64,000 nucleotides of DNA from Rhyacophila brunnea. Its lineage: Eukaryota; Arthropoda; Insecta; Trichoptera; Rhyacophilidae. The first letter of the stretch is position 1; each line of letters starts with the position of its first letter. The notes below the pieces were generated by a model. It ran no database searches and was not told the origin of the DNA. It worked only from the letters and a program-made list of their open reading frames with translations. Shown here in pieces: positions 34,243-45,968 of the stretch. Where the stretch lies: contig JAGYXB010001962.1 in the NCBI GenBank assembly GCA_022495005.1, positions 1,345,802-1,409,801 on the forward strand. The letters are read 5' to 3'. Both the position numbers and the translations under genes were made by a program.

Positions 34243-34451
34243 GGTACTGTTCGGTTAAAGCGGATACAACGGAAAACGCATTTTGAAAATAGCCGATAAA
34301 CTGGATTATTTGTTAGGTTAATCTAACCAAACCTAACCTAATCTAACCCAACCTAACCTAACCTAAACTAACCCAAACTAACAAATAATCCAGTTTATCG
34401 GCTATTTTCGAAATGCGTGTTCCGCTGTATCCGCTTTAACCGAACAGTACC
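34243..34451. mobile_element. TIR element with a CCTAA/TTAGG telomere-type core
   Basis: Near-perfect arms of about 80 bp start GGTACTGTTCGGTTAAAGCG and end with the mirror CGCTTTAACCGAACAGTACC. A run of about 65 bp of CCTAA-type units fills the centre (34316-34382). TA dinucleotides at 34245-34246 and 34448-34449 could be the target site. A half copy lies at 6881-6934. Confidence 0.75.
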
Positions 34452-34741
34452 AAAAAAACTACGAACTGTTAAAAACAACAATTGGGTACTTATTAGAAAT
34501 TGGAAATCCGTTTTAGACATTAGCATCTTATTTCAGCTGTAAATAAAAATGTAAATAAAGAAAAAAATGTTATATACTCACCAATTATTAATCAAAATAC
34601 AACATTCATACAAACAATAACACAAAATTTACTTAAATTTATTAAAAATATTGATTTTAAAAATTTCAATTATATTTATTATTGATGATAATGTCTAGTG
34701 TTTATCGCGAGAGTTACAAAGAGATTTACTGAACTGAGTGG

Positions 34742-35430
34742 TAGAGGTGGGAAAACTGGTCGATTTTGAAGACTTATACCTACTTACTACCAGTATAAAA
34801 AAATACTTAGTATCAAAACTTGTTCCGAAATACTAACTTGTATTATTGGAATACTGAATAGAGCGTTTGGCGTGCGTATGCGATATAAGTCTCATACTCA
34901 ACTGGAACTAAAACTTAACTCAATTATTAGTATTTGAAATATCGACTTCAATAGAATCGCTAAAAATACACTGAGCTGGGCTTTTCGAAATGTCCCATTT
35001 ATTATAAAAAATTAAAAACATTTTAAATTTATGAGTTGTTTTTATATTATGTTATAATATTCTTGTTAACATAGAATGATTAAGTAACAATGATTTTTTT
35101 AAATTTTAAACTGCCGTCACCTCAACCACATTTCCGAGGGAATATGCTGCTACAGAAATTGTATGACCTATTGTTAATACATAAGATGATGTCATTCGCA
35201 TGCATAGACTATTAAATTAAAATATAATTGTATTCAAGTGCTATCTCGCTCGCGCGTATTTAATGTCAATAGTATTGAAAGTCTACCAACTAGCGAGCGA
35301 CTCGCGATGATATCATCACAAGTTTTTTGGAATAAGTTTATTGGGCCAGACGTACTGACTACTGAGTATGGGTAGTTTCATCCGATACTTGAGTACACAA
35401 ACTGGTGACAGTATTTCCAACTCACCTCTA
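34742..35430. mobile_element. hAT element, deletion derivative of the 3192-4415 family
   Basis: TAGAGGTGGGAAAACTGGTC to CCAACTCACCTCTA, 689 bp. The flanking octamers CTGAGTGG and CTTAGTAG match at 6 of 8. Both sub-terminal ends agree with the longer copy. No BED ORF remains. Confidence 0.75.
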
Positions 35431-35826
35431 CTTAGTAGTGGAAATTTTGGCCATGTAAAAATTATGTCAACTCAAAGAATCTTTGTCCGAAATGAAGTCT
35501 TTAAGGATTGTCACAGGAATGTGAGTATTTTATATGGCTATTTATAAATTAATAATTTATTCTATGTTGGAGGCCTCATTTTAAATCTTGTGACGAACTT
35601 ATTGCGTCATTTGCGTTATATAAAATTTTTCACTGTGCAGATTCCTCACAAATATTACGATATTTCAAATAAAATTTTTGCCTCAGTAACACGACATAGT
35701 AAATGATCATTTACAAATAGATAATTCATCTAGTGATAACAGCGATAAATAACAATCACTGGCCAAAGCTACATATGATAACTAGCATTTTTGTGATAAT
35801 TATGATTAAATAATGTCAAACTACTC

Positions 35827-37205
35827 TAGTGGTTTCCAAACTTTACGTTACTACGCCTCCTTTTTAAAACAATCTAATCTTGGCGCCTCCCCCCTTTATT
35901 TCATTAAATACATTTTTACGCAAGGTGCTTTTTTTTCAGTTCGATTCAACCAAAATTTAGCAAAAATTTTTGTTTGTGTTTGAAATACACTACAAATAAT
36001 TATAAAATAAAATTCTACATGTGAATTATCATCAATCACACACACACACACACACACACCACATAATCACATCAAATTGTATCACACAGCCACATATATT
36101 ATAAAATGTTAATATTCTGTAACCGACTTTTTTTACGAATATAACGAATTTGTGGTGTGTGTTTATCTCACTTAACTGGTTGATCCGCAACGCCGGGCCC
36201 CCAGGCTGGAGCCCTGTCAACCCCCCTCTTGTGAGGGCCATGCAACAATAGTATAGAAATGAGGTATAATACAATTAGTCTCTATATCTTCATACAGGTT
36301 TGCAAACAACCTAACTTTTATAGGACTGTTTTTATGTATTTTATAACTAGCTGCCGTTTTATAAACTATGCACTTATAAACTGCAATCCTGTGGCTACAT
36401 AATTGTGGTAAACTTTTCGCGCCTCCCTTTGCAACAGTCCGCGCCTTCCTAGGAGGGCGATTCACAAACGAAACAGTGAACATTTCGTCACTGAACCGCT
36501 TTAACTAAAGCACGTAAAATTTTTAGTTTTACAGGAGATATTGTGTGTATAGAGCTTCGAACGAGACGGATACGTGCAAGTGAGAAAGCATTCAGCATGC
36601 TTATACCTCATGTTCATGCGTTAGAGTAAGATAGTAAGTAAACATGTCGTGACGGAACTCTTGTCAATTTCATGGAAATTAAATAACATTTTTATCCATT
36701 TTGGTAATGACTTCATATTTAATCAGTACTTACCGTTAATGTTGCATTATTAAACCATTCATTGTAGAAGTACGTAGCCAATTAATCTTTAAACAAGCTA
36801 GTTACGTCTCCAATATAACAATATCACAACACGGTATTTCCGTTGTATTTTTTAAACAAGCATGTGTGTTTGTGTATTACAAAATCACAATAAATATTTA
36901 AATGAGGATTTAAACACAAAATAACACTTTCAACAGTAATAGTTATGTAAAAGACAAAACACAATAGATGTACTACAGCTTTCTACAATATTAAGTTGAC
37001 ATTAGATCTGACGTTTACCCTCAGCGCTTCTAGCGGCAACGTATGTACCTAGCTCAACTCACCCGCAGTGGACAGCGACGGTTGACTTTTAGTATGCTAC
37101 AGTGGATTAGGTTTGCGTAATGTTTGCGCAACTGGTCATTTGTGCTTCATAGTGCTTTATTCAGGAATTGCCGTCCAGGCGCACCCCCCAGTTTGGAAAT
37201 CGCTG
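35827..37205. mobile_element. hAT element with perfect 8-bp target duplication
   Basis: Ends (T)AGTGGTTTCCAAAC and GTTTGGAAATCGCTG; AACTACTC is exact on both sides (35819-35826, 37206-37213). The first base is T instead of the expected C. Same family as 17527-19084. It contains a truncated CATGGCCCC MITE with a (CA)n tract at 36017-36242. Non-coding apart from short scraps. Confidence 0.82.
36017..36242 (+). mobile_element. CATGGCCCC hAT MITE, right half, with (CA)n expansion
   Basis: GAATTATCATCAATCA, then a (CA) run at about 36038-36059, then the family text to CTCTTGTGAGGGCCATG. The dinucleotide run sits where other copies read ATCATATCACATCACA, so it probably arose by slippage there. Confidence 0.6.
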
Positions 37206-37425
37206 AACTACTCTAACTAAATAAATACATCACATATAGAGTTTATTTGGCCTAGTAGTTAATAAAAGGTTTTTTTCATTTACTTAATACCACAATTATG
37301 ACGTGTTATAAGTTATAACGACTACCTCATAGAATAACTCACTAATTATTAATTTAATTTAATAAAACGCAATTTTTTTTATAGAATTTTTCCACTTTTA
37401 ATAAATAAATCTGCGCATCTATTCT

Positions 37426-37625
37426 ATACACAAGATTGCTTTCGGCCGTTACGGCAGCTATCTAGGCTAGGTTTGTATAGCAATATTAATACTTATTGTA
37501 ACAACTATTATACTAAGTTAGCCGTCTTAACAGTCAAAACTGTCTATCAAGCTTTAAAATTTACCACAGCTAAAAGAGTTGCTGAACATAACACTTATTG
37601 TAACAATTACAACTAACTTGTTGTG
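37426..37625. mobile_element. TCTATACACAAGAC foldback MITE, partial
   Basis: TTCTATACACAAGATTGCTT then CTTATTGTAACAA runs as at 878-1143; the distal terminus is missing. Confidence 0.5.
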
Positions 37626-37873
37626 CACTATTTATGGTGGATCTTAAAGTCTGCCTCCACCCTTCGCCACTGGTCATCGGGCCTCTTGGCTTGTTGTAGT
37701 TTTAAAAATAGTATATATGTTAATAATTTTTTTTACAAAAAACAATTATCAGTTCGTGTTACATACCCCTTAATGCAAAATGCCTAAGCGAATCTATCTA
37801 ATAAAAAGAAATCAATGTACCCAACTTATTATAAATAATATACCTAAGTATATTCAAAAAAATAAGGTCCTAC

Positions 37874-37935
37874 CTCCATTTAAGAGCAGGCAAAATCCGT
37901 TCAATCTGTTTAACTTATTACTTCGGCACGTCCGA
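37874..37935 (-). CDS. Candidate start exon (type D) for the 34-kb module
   Basis: On the minus strand CTCTTAAATGGAG abuts the donor gtaggaccttat. The ATG would give Met-Glu in phase 0, compatible with the B exon at 34006-34053. Roughly 80 bp resemble 11228-11290, including the donor and the upstream AATAAGTT(A/G) stretch. TCGGACG just upstream fits the fly pausing-button consensus but could be chance. Apart from the last six bases it would be non-coding. Confidence 0.3.
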
Positions 37936-39013
37936 TCTACAATCGATATCGATATAATAAGTGAAAAATTTAATAATATTTATAATATTAGGTATTATTT
38001 GGTAAACCTATGGCACGCGTACTACCTGCAGCAAGTTCTGAAAATCTGGTGACATATTTATGTGCATAATAATAATATACTAATATGTGCATAGGCGCGA
38101 TATCCGAAAGTTGCAGGTTCAGGTGTCTTACTTTTTTCAAAAAGATTTTTTCAATTGGTTATAATATATTTTCTCAGAAGTGCTCTCAAAATTATGCATG
38201 TTCAATAATTAGAATGTTAAATTCCTAAATCTTGTGAATTATTCATTGAATAAAACAAATAGTTATTAATTAATAATTTATATTTATTAAAAGTAACCGG
38301 GTTGTATACTAGCGCCTACTATAGATCTATCATCGTAAATTGGCAGCCGGTCGAATTTGAAACTAAAATTGTTTATCGAGGATAAATTTGTCACAAACGC
38401 CATTTAATTTTACAACATGTTTCTCGAATTATGGATTGCGCTTGCGTTTATTTAGCTCTCATGGCGTCAAAAAATCACATTATATTTAGTGTTGATAAAT
38501 AAAATATACCTACCTATTAAAAAAAAAAGATCAACAAGTGAAAAAAGCTTTTTCCTTTTAAATAAGGAATGTACCTAATACATCATTTTATATTTGATAT
38601 AGTATTTTATAATCGAATGAGTGTTTTTTGTTAATTTAGGTAGGTACGCTGTTTTTCTTGCTCGCAAGACTTTTATTGTTTGTACATTTGAAAACATAAA
38701 GAGTATTTTAGATTACTAATAAACAAATGTGACCTTTTAATATTTGACATCATTCGATAACTACTTAGCACCAATTATTTGGTAAGTATTTAAAGTAAGC
38801 TATATTTTAATATAATCAACAACGAATTATGTCTCCACGAAGAAATTAATGTAGACATCCGAAAATAACTCCGGGGATTGGGCTTGGGTTGGATTTGGGC
38901 GGACAAATTTATTCCAGACCGAGTCAAATGTTTACATTTTGAAACGTCAGCGTGCAGAATTCGGGATATATATTGTGTTATTGAAAATACAGAAGAAATA
39001 AATATAGTGCACA

Positions 39014-39205
39014 ATGGCAAGTAGTTCTAAAACAGTTCGTGGAAATGTCAGAGACATCATTCTAAAAGTATGGCAATTCTGCGATGACGAAAAAGGACAA
39101 AACGAAATGATTATTTATATCGATAATGGAATACAACGGCCAGTCGCCATGACAGTTGAAGATTTATTTTCAGTGTCACCAAGTTGCATTTATATTACAA
39201 CGCAA
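39014..39205 (+). CDS. First exon of a transposon gene, helix-rich N-terminus
   Basis: ATG in good context (cacaATGGC), 64 codons in one frame, ending ACGCAA before a donor-like gtaatt. It encodes MASSSKTVRGNVRDIILKVW, QFCDDEKGQNEMIIY and PVAMTVEDLFSVSPSCIYIT. This resembles the N-terminal DNA-binding part of transposon-derived insect proteins that use a helix followed by a short homeodomain-like repeat (IS630/pogo-like), but similarity is only by eye. The catalytic part expected between this and the last exon is absent, so the copy is probably an internal deletion. Confidence 0.45.
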
Positions 39206-39373
39206 GTAATTTCTTATTTTTTTTAGTTTTGTTCAAAGTTATGATATAAATAAAAATTAATGTCGGATAGCAATATAAATGAATACTTACTTATTATTTG
39301 TGTATGTAAACGGATTTATAAAGAAATTTAGTATATTAATTAAACTGACATTTACAAGTTTGAATTCCATAAA

Positions 39374-39460
39374 ATGACCTCGACTGGTTTTATTTTTACT
39401 GTAAATGGTCCTAAGAGTGACACAGAATCGGATGATAGTCTATCTGGAATTGAACCATAA
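39374..39460 (+). CDS. Probable last exon of the same transposon gene
   Basis: Twenty-eight codons and TAA: MTSTGFIFTVNGPKSDTESD then DSLSGIEP. The Ser/Asp-rich tail ending GIEP resembles the acidic C-terminus of some insect DDE transposases. The 5' border is undefined. Lies 170 bp after the first exon. Confidence 0.35.
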   Translation: MTSTGFIFTVNGPKSDTESDDSLSGIEP

Positions 39461-39756
39461 TAGTAGTTAATAGTTATATAACTTCTACATTGTTTGTGTA
39501 ATTTATAGTTATCGGGTTTCATTTAAAATTCCATTTATGTTGATACTATTTTACTGTCTTTAGAGTTAATTTAATTTACTTTCGCTTTTTTATTATATTT
39601 TTTTCCATGACTAAAATATACACAATACTACTTTATATTTTCCAATTTATGATTTTTCCAACTATGCATTTCTTCCTCATGGTTATAAAAAAAGTAACAC
39701 GTTTTTATTTTGATTGTGTCAATTTTTTATTTTAATAATATTAATTGTACCTGTAT

Positions 39757-41155
39757 CAAAGAGATTGGACTCCTCCCCCAGAGGTAGCACACAAGTGTCA
39801 GTGTGTACTCGTTTTGTGAGAGAAAGATCTACTTCTCTGAAATTAGGTACACTTTGCTACAAATGGGCCATACTTGGACATAAAAACGCCCCACTGAGTA
39901 TTTTTTTTATCAACACAAGCTTACAACCAATTTATGATAAACGTATTTTCATTATAAAAAGTTCCCGCAATAAAAACTTTATTAGGATTCAGGGTAAGAA
40001 AAAATAATGCAAATGGATGTAAGTATTTTATTTTTAATAACACAAAAAACACAATAATATTACGAAAAATTATACACAAATCAGTTAATAGCAAATGGTT
40101 AAATATTGGAATGAGAAATATGGTCTTGTTTTTACATATTGTTCTATATAAAATAACATAGCATTATTGTTTAGATAAAACGGTTAAATAAAAAACACAA
40201 ATAATTACAGTTAATTACAAACAAAAAAAAAATTATATTACCTACCTATTTACACATGTGTATTTTGAAAATATTTTATGAAATACAAATATAACATGGG
40301 TTCGTTTTTGACATATTGTGTATAAAATTACTTGTTTATACAAACCTATTAGAGACAAAATACATGTAGGTATGTTGAAAATTTGATTATATAGTTAATT
40401 ACAATATTTTATCTATTTAACTCACTTTTTTAACTCTCATTTAACTTTAACACTCATTTAACGTCACTTTCCGAGAAATGCTTCCCACACAGTAATGAAT
40501 ATTTAGATGGCACCCAGCTCTCCCGCCCGACTGCATCCATCCACAATTTCCGAAGAACTTAATTTTTCGGAAATCTGAAATAATTTAATTTATACCTATA
40601 ACATTATAAAATTGCTACATATACTCCATTACATACCTCATATAAATACAATTTTTGTTTGGTATTCTTAAAAATATATTTAACTCTGAAATGAAATATA
40701 AAATCTATGTAAATAATGAATGTCATTAACTAGCACTAACAGTTTTTACTTTGAAAAAGACATCGTATATTTTAGGTTCAAAATAATATTATGCATACGG
40801 CCCTGGATTTTTTGCAATAAACAACCATTTGACGTTTGATGTAAAAGTTTTGAATTGTTATTGTAAAAGATCTTTTAGGAAAAACTATCAATGTATAAAT
40901 AATTAATAGTATGTATATTGTTCCGAAATGCTGTTACTCATTTGTATTCTTCCATTAATAAACATTTTTTTACCGTATAATAACGTATAATACGTATAAA
41001 TCGAGAGAATAACAATATCATATCCGCCATGTTGTTTTACCACACGAACTTGAAGAAGGTCCAGAATACCAACATTACCAACTGTCTTTCTCCGATTCGT
41101 ATTTTTTAGTACATAAATGATAGCGTGCTCCCTCTCCAGTCTTTCAATCTCTTTG
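39757..41155. mobile_element. P-like element: THAP fragment, 8-bp target duplication
   Basis: Inverted ends CAAAGAGATTGG...TAGCAC and GTGCTCC...CAATCTCTTTG of about 40 bp with mismatches. ACCTGTAT is exact on both outer sides (39749-39756, 41156-41163). A THAP-type frame lies inside (40485-40560, minus). A THAP finger plus an 8-bp duplication is characteristic of the P superfamily. The element is 1399 bp, too short for a full transposase. Confidence 0.65.
40485..40560 (-). pseudogene. THAP zinc-finger fragment
   Basis: The minus strand reads RKLWMDAVGRESWVPSKYS then LLCGKHFSESDVK and a TGA. The W-x-PSKYS-x-LC-x2-HF-x2-SD string is the second half of a C2CH THAP domain (WxPSKxSxxCSxHFxxxDF). 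The first C-x2-4-C half was not found upstream and a stop lies just 5' of it, so it is a partial exon or relic of a P-like transposase. Confidence 0.55.
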
Positions 41156-41934
41156 ACCTGTATCTACTACCAATAAAAAATTATAAATTACCATTTTTTG
41201 TTAGTTATGGCAACATTCTCAATGTCATACTAGCGCCCTTGCTGAAATGCCAATTTATGATGGTAGATCTATATCACGCTGTCGCCACGACAAATTTACT
41301 ATATGGTCATTTTGCAGAATATTTTGAACCGTCACCATCTCTGTAAATTCACTGAAGAATGACACTGATGAAGAGTGCCTGCCATAATGTATTAGTAATT
41401 TGAATTATTATTAATTATTCATGCTAATTTCAATTAATTTTAACAATTTTTACGTGTGTGTACGTTAAAATACTTGCGGCATGACATCCATAGATAATAT
41501 TTTGAACAGAACCCAACCTGCAGATCTTAGAGAATATAATACACAACATTTTTATTGAAAATACATAGTGCCAACCGCTAAAAATAAAAAAAAATGTAAT
41601 TTTGACATGAATTCGAAAAGTGTGGGCATGTGGAATATGATAAAACGTCATGCAATTGTCGATGCAGTGCAGTTCAACGTAAGGCGACGTCCTCATTGTT
41701 GTTTTAGTGATTTCGGCAGATTTTGCCAACTGATAATGTTCGTTTAAAGTTTAAAGGTTCAAAATAAGCTACGGGATGGGAGCATCAGTCTGATAACATT
41801 TTAAACGCCAAGAAGCACGACATTACACACTTTTTTCCCGTAGCGGCAGCTTACTGTGACGTCACGTGATAGTCAGCGACATGCACCTCAATTTGGTTCG
41901 CGCTTAAAATGCACCGGTGTGTGGAATCCTTTAA

Positions 41935-43245
41935 TTATATTTATTTATTTATTTGAAAAAGACACGTTGAGTACATAACAAATTATTAATTCAAGACGTT
42001 CACAACATGACATTTAGAATAAAAATTACAAGTAATCAGTTCGAGAAATATGAAAAAACAAAGTGGAGGAAAAAAAGAAAGTAAAAATAGTTTTATACAA
42101 AAGAAATAAAATTAAAAAAAAACAATGATTCAAAAAGTACAAATTAAACAATAAAATAGAATTTAAAAAACAGAATATATAATGGATCGCCAAAAATATC
42201 TACATCTCTAGGGAGGGCATTGAACAACCGCACAGCCCTCGCTATTGGTGCTTGGTGAGCCTGACATGAGGAAACAGCTTTCACCCAAAATAGGTCATGG
42301 CTGCGACCACGCATGTAATTGACGGATGCGTTTTTTGAAATTTTGTAGAATATCGGGATTGAAAATCATACCACGTGAGAGCAGGGAAAAATGCTTTAAG
42401 AGCAGAAGTGACATACGAGTTTCAAGAGAATGAAAGGCGAGCATGCCTTGAAGAAAGTTAGTCGGAAAAGACTCGTTTGAGAAGGTCAAAAGGAAAATAA
42501 TTATAAACTTTAAAATAGAGATGACGAAGAATTTTTTTCTGAACACGCTCTAAAACAAGCTTATAGGAAACTTCATAAGGACTCCAGATGATGGAGCCAT
42601 ACTCAAGAATACTCCGTACTAACGACACATAGAGTGTACGTAAAACAGTTGGATTCTTGAATGACTTGGCTTGTCTCATGACGAATCCTAGAGCTTGCTC
42701 GCACGCAATGCCGTAGAAGTGATGTGCGAGCGAAATGATAAACGTGAGTCAAACAATATGCCAAGATCTTTAATTTCTGATTGACGCTTCAGTAATCTAT
42801 TTGACATATTATAGTTGAAAATAATTGGAGATCTTGATTTCGAAAAGCTAATACACACACATTTTATCAGTATTAAATTCGATTTTTTTTTTGCCAAAAT
42901 TTCAATTGAATTGAGATTATTTTGTAATATGTGACAATCAAATTCACTGTGAGTTGACGCATATAATTTTAAATCGTCTGCAAAGAGTAAAAACTGGATT
43001 CCATTTATAACATTGACAGTGTCATTAATGAATATAAGAAACATAATTGGGCCAAGATTTGATCCTTGGGGAACACCTGAATAAGTTTGAAAGACGTCAG
43101 ATCTACACCTTGCATACTCCACATATTGACAGCGATGCGAAAAGTAAGATTTGAAAAAGTTGATAAAATTTATAGATCCACCTAATGCACTTAATTTGTT
43201 TATGAGAATATCATGATCTACCCGATTGTGGTAGGTATTTGAAGT
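41935..43245 (-). pseudogene. Jockey-like retrotransposon, RT domain to 3' end
   Basis: The minus strand encodes RVDHDILINKLSALG, YSGVPQGSNLGPIMFLIFIN, the catalytic FADDLKLY, KDLGILFDSRLSF, SILEYGSIIWSPYE and LERVQKKILRHLYF, then RQLHAWSQP and WVKAVSSCQAHQAPIARAVR in other frames. These are RT blocks from the region before the thumb to the C-terminus. Several frame breaks. The 3' end is an (AAATA)n tail at 41935-41960. 5'-truncated within RT near 43240. Fragments of the same family are at 9509 and 28836. Confidence 0.85.
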
Positions 43246-43766
43246 TTGGTACACTTGAATTTTACACTGTTTTAGAAACATTTTGATACACTAGAATGCT
43301 TTGATATTTGGCTTTGCTAAAAACATCGCAAGATTTAGTAGGCATTGGTATTTTTGTCTACTTACATTTTCAAGAAGCCTTTTGCTTTTGGGCATCATAA
43401 ATAGGGAATATTGCCAAAAAAGGTCATTAATATGTTCATTATTACTTCCCCACTGAAACTTAGGGTCCTGTTATTATACACAAGCGAGCTAGAGATGCTT
43501 CAAGATCATAATGATCTGGTCGGCAGCGATCAATTGTGACAAATTATTGTTTCCCTATTAAGCATTTTTATATTGTAACATGGTTTGGTTTTACAACTGT
43601 AATATAATTGAAAATATATTTTTTTTGTTAGTCCTTGTTCTTTTAACGTTTTATCTGTTTTAGTTTTAGCTATTTTTTGTTTTATTAGTTTGTGTTTAGT
43701 TTGTATAAGGTCTTTCTATGCTCCTCTCGAGAGTTGTGGTTATTGATAGGCTGTATAGTATTTGTA

Positions 43767-43922
43767 CTAATTGTACGACAACATCTTCTTGGATACTCTT
43801 CTAGGCGCTGCTGTCTACTAAATGGGAGGAGCTTGTTAGTTTATAATGGAATTCTGGGTAAAAATGGGCGGATCATGTTAGTTCACAGTTTTAATACGTA
43901 GCCAAAAAGATGTTGTCGTACA
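43767..43922. mobile_element. Small MITE, TGTACGACAACATCTT ends
   Basis: TTGTACGACAACATCTTCTT and its mirror AAAAAGATGTTGTCGTACAA, about 156 bp apart, one or two mismatches. Non-coding; no clear target duplication. Confidence 0.55.
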
Positions 43923-44279
43923 ATACTCGTTCCTCAGAATTCCAATCTTCAAATTATCTTATTATTAATAATTATTTTGGATAAAACTGCAATAATAAAC
44001 AATAATATTATGCGCAAAGGTTTTAGGCTTCGCCTCTCGAGCCGACCGTATTGCATGCATTTTGGTGGGCGTGCTTGATTTGACGTGACCTGAAAATAAA
44101 TAAAAAAATAAAATACAAAATAAATCTGAATTCCTAACAAAATAATCCGTTGAATACTTACAATAGTTGAAGACAGATGGCTCTGTCGCAATTTTTTTTA
44201 CATATGATACGAATTCTATATTTAGTACTTGAAAATTCTGACAACAGAGTGCTCTGTTTATTATTACAACGTTTTTCTT

Positions 44280-44480
44280 ATCTCGTATTCTTATTTGTCC
44301 GGTACAAATCTTGCAATCAATTTTTAACTAATTTCCCGACTAGCTGAACATTTGAAACTTTCAAAATATATCAGAACACGATGCCAATGTATTTTTTTAA
44401 TACTTTTAGCCATCTTTAAGTAGAATTAAATTATTTTCAGTTAATTCTGTTTTGTATGAAAAGTTATTTCGACACCATTA
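44280..44480 (+). repeat. Copy of the 12795-13110 repeat
   Basis: CTTGCAATCAATTTTTAACT to CAGTTAATTCTGTTTTGTAT match. A neighbouring stretch at 44540-44575 (AATAATCGCCTAGTATGGAG) matches 10522-10562. Confidence 0.55.
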
Positions 44481-44589
44481 TTAGTTATTATTTTTTAACT
44501 TTATAATGTCTTTAGTCTATTTTTCTTAGAAGGAAAGTTTTAAATAATCGCCTAGTATGGAGCCTTCGCCACTGCTATATGTACTTAAA

Positions 44590-45220
44590 TACACATTTTT
44601 AGTTTTATTGGTACATAAGCATAAGGAGGTTCACCATCGCTGATCGAAATTATTTATCAATGATAAATAACTATATTTAATTGATAGAACAAATCTATCA
44701 TAGATTACAGGCGTGTAGGTACATATTATAATATATATAGGTACACTACTGTATTTATATAAATGTGTAAAATTCTATATTATTTATCATGCAAAAATAC
44801 AAAATGGCCTTTTACAATAAAAAATTGATAAAAACAACACGATTAACGTGTTAATTGCATTTTTTCTGATTTTTTTTTAGATAATGTTGAAGAAAGAGCG
44901 AGACAAGGATAGTCGTTTTAAAAAAATCATAATCTTATAAATAGTATGATTGATACGCAATTACTTGTTATTGTGAAACAATGAAAGTTTGGATTATACG
45001 GAAGAAATTTTGTTAAAACAATAACATGGAAAATATGCTCATAGCTTAAATCGAGTACGTACCTACCTACCTATGTATAATATAAACATAAACATACAAA
45101 CGAATACCTATAATAGCACAATAAATATTTGATTATTGTCAAATCGAAGTTACCTATACTTAAAGAAATTTATTTATAAAAAGTTTTTTTATTAGAAATT
45201 ATTATTTCCCACACAGACCG
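44590..45220. other. Gene-free stretch
   Basis: AT-rich, with no ORF, repeat or end that I could support. Confidence 0.4.
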
Positions 45221-45221
45221 T

Positions 45222-45905
45222 ACTTAATGGCCCACATGCTCAGCGTAGGTCAAAATGGAGCTTTTCAGAGTATAATCCTGGACATTACTTAAACGTTGTA
45301 GATAATCTATTTATATAATTCTGAAGCCCTATTCTTCTTTATATTTATTTTAAACACTTGATGACTGCATAAAATATTTTTATTACATAAAATAGTATTC
45401 TTTTAAACCTCTCGCTCCAATGTTTTAGAATATAGTCATATTTCAGTACGTCCATGTGCAGTGGTGTTAATATTTTTTAGGTTTATTAATTTTTAAACGC
45501 ATTAAAAAAACCATTAGTAAAATTAATGTTATCATTATATAGTGACATATTTACGATAAAAAATTATACTTTATAATCTTTTTGATCCCAAATTTGACAA
45601 GAATTAGATTAGATTATTCTATTATTCAAAAATGGGCACGATTGAAGATAATTCTAAAGATACTGATTATAAGCTATGTCTTTGACTATTCAAATGTGAT
45701 AATAACATCTTATGAATAATGTTTGCTTTATAATAATTATTGACCTCAGAATAAGGTAGTATTTTTTTAAAATACGCCATTTCTATTGGCATTTACCAGT
45801 GGCTAAGCTACAACATGCGGCCGTAGCCATAAATTGACAAACGATAAATGAATGAGGGAGTAAGATCATGTTAACGCGCGTGTTTGAACATGTACCTAAC
45901 CGAAA
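45222..45905 (-). repeat. 0.65-kb dispersed repeat, copy 4 (inverted)
   Basis: Reads back copy 3, from GCTCAGCGTAGGTCAAAATG to GTTAACGCGCGTGTTTGAAC. Lies head-to-head with copy 5. Confidence 0.75.
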
Positions 45906-45968
45906 AAAAATATTTTTTTAAAAACGGTACGTGTTCAAACACGTGCGTTAATATGATCTTACCCCCTG

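Larger units (their letters stand above)
38310..41292 (+). mobile_element. DNA transposon carrying two short exons, split by a P-like insertion
   Basis: ATAGATCTATCATCGTAAAT plus TGGCA near the left edge is mirrored by TGCCAATTTATGATGGTAGA plus TCTAT near the right edge, each beside a TAGCGCC-type segment. Without the P-like element (39757-41155) it would be about 1.57 kb. It contains the exons at 39014-39205 and 39374-39460. The family is not certain. Confidence 0.5.

Noticed and set aside
37780..38052. Plus-strand 90-codon ORF
   Set aside because: Low-complexity Asn/Ile/Lys content in AT-rich DNA; the conserved signal in this region is on the minus strand (candidate start exon).
44030..44095. 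Possible fifth B exon on the minus strand (ttttcag then VTSNQARPPKCMQYG)
   Set aside because: Acceptor looks good but there is no proper donor at 48 nt, only one cysteine, and it lies out of order relative to the modules.
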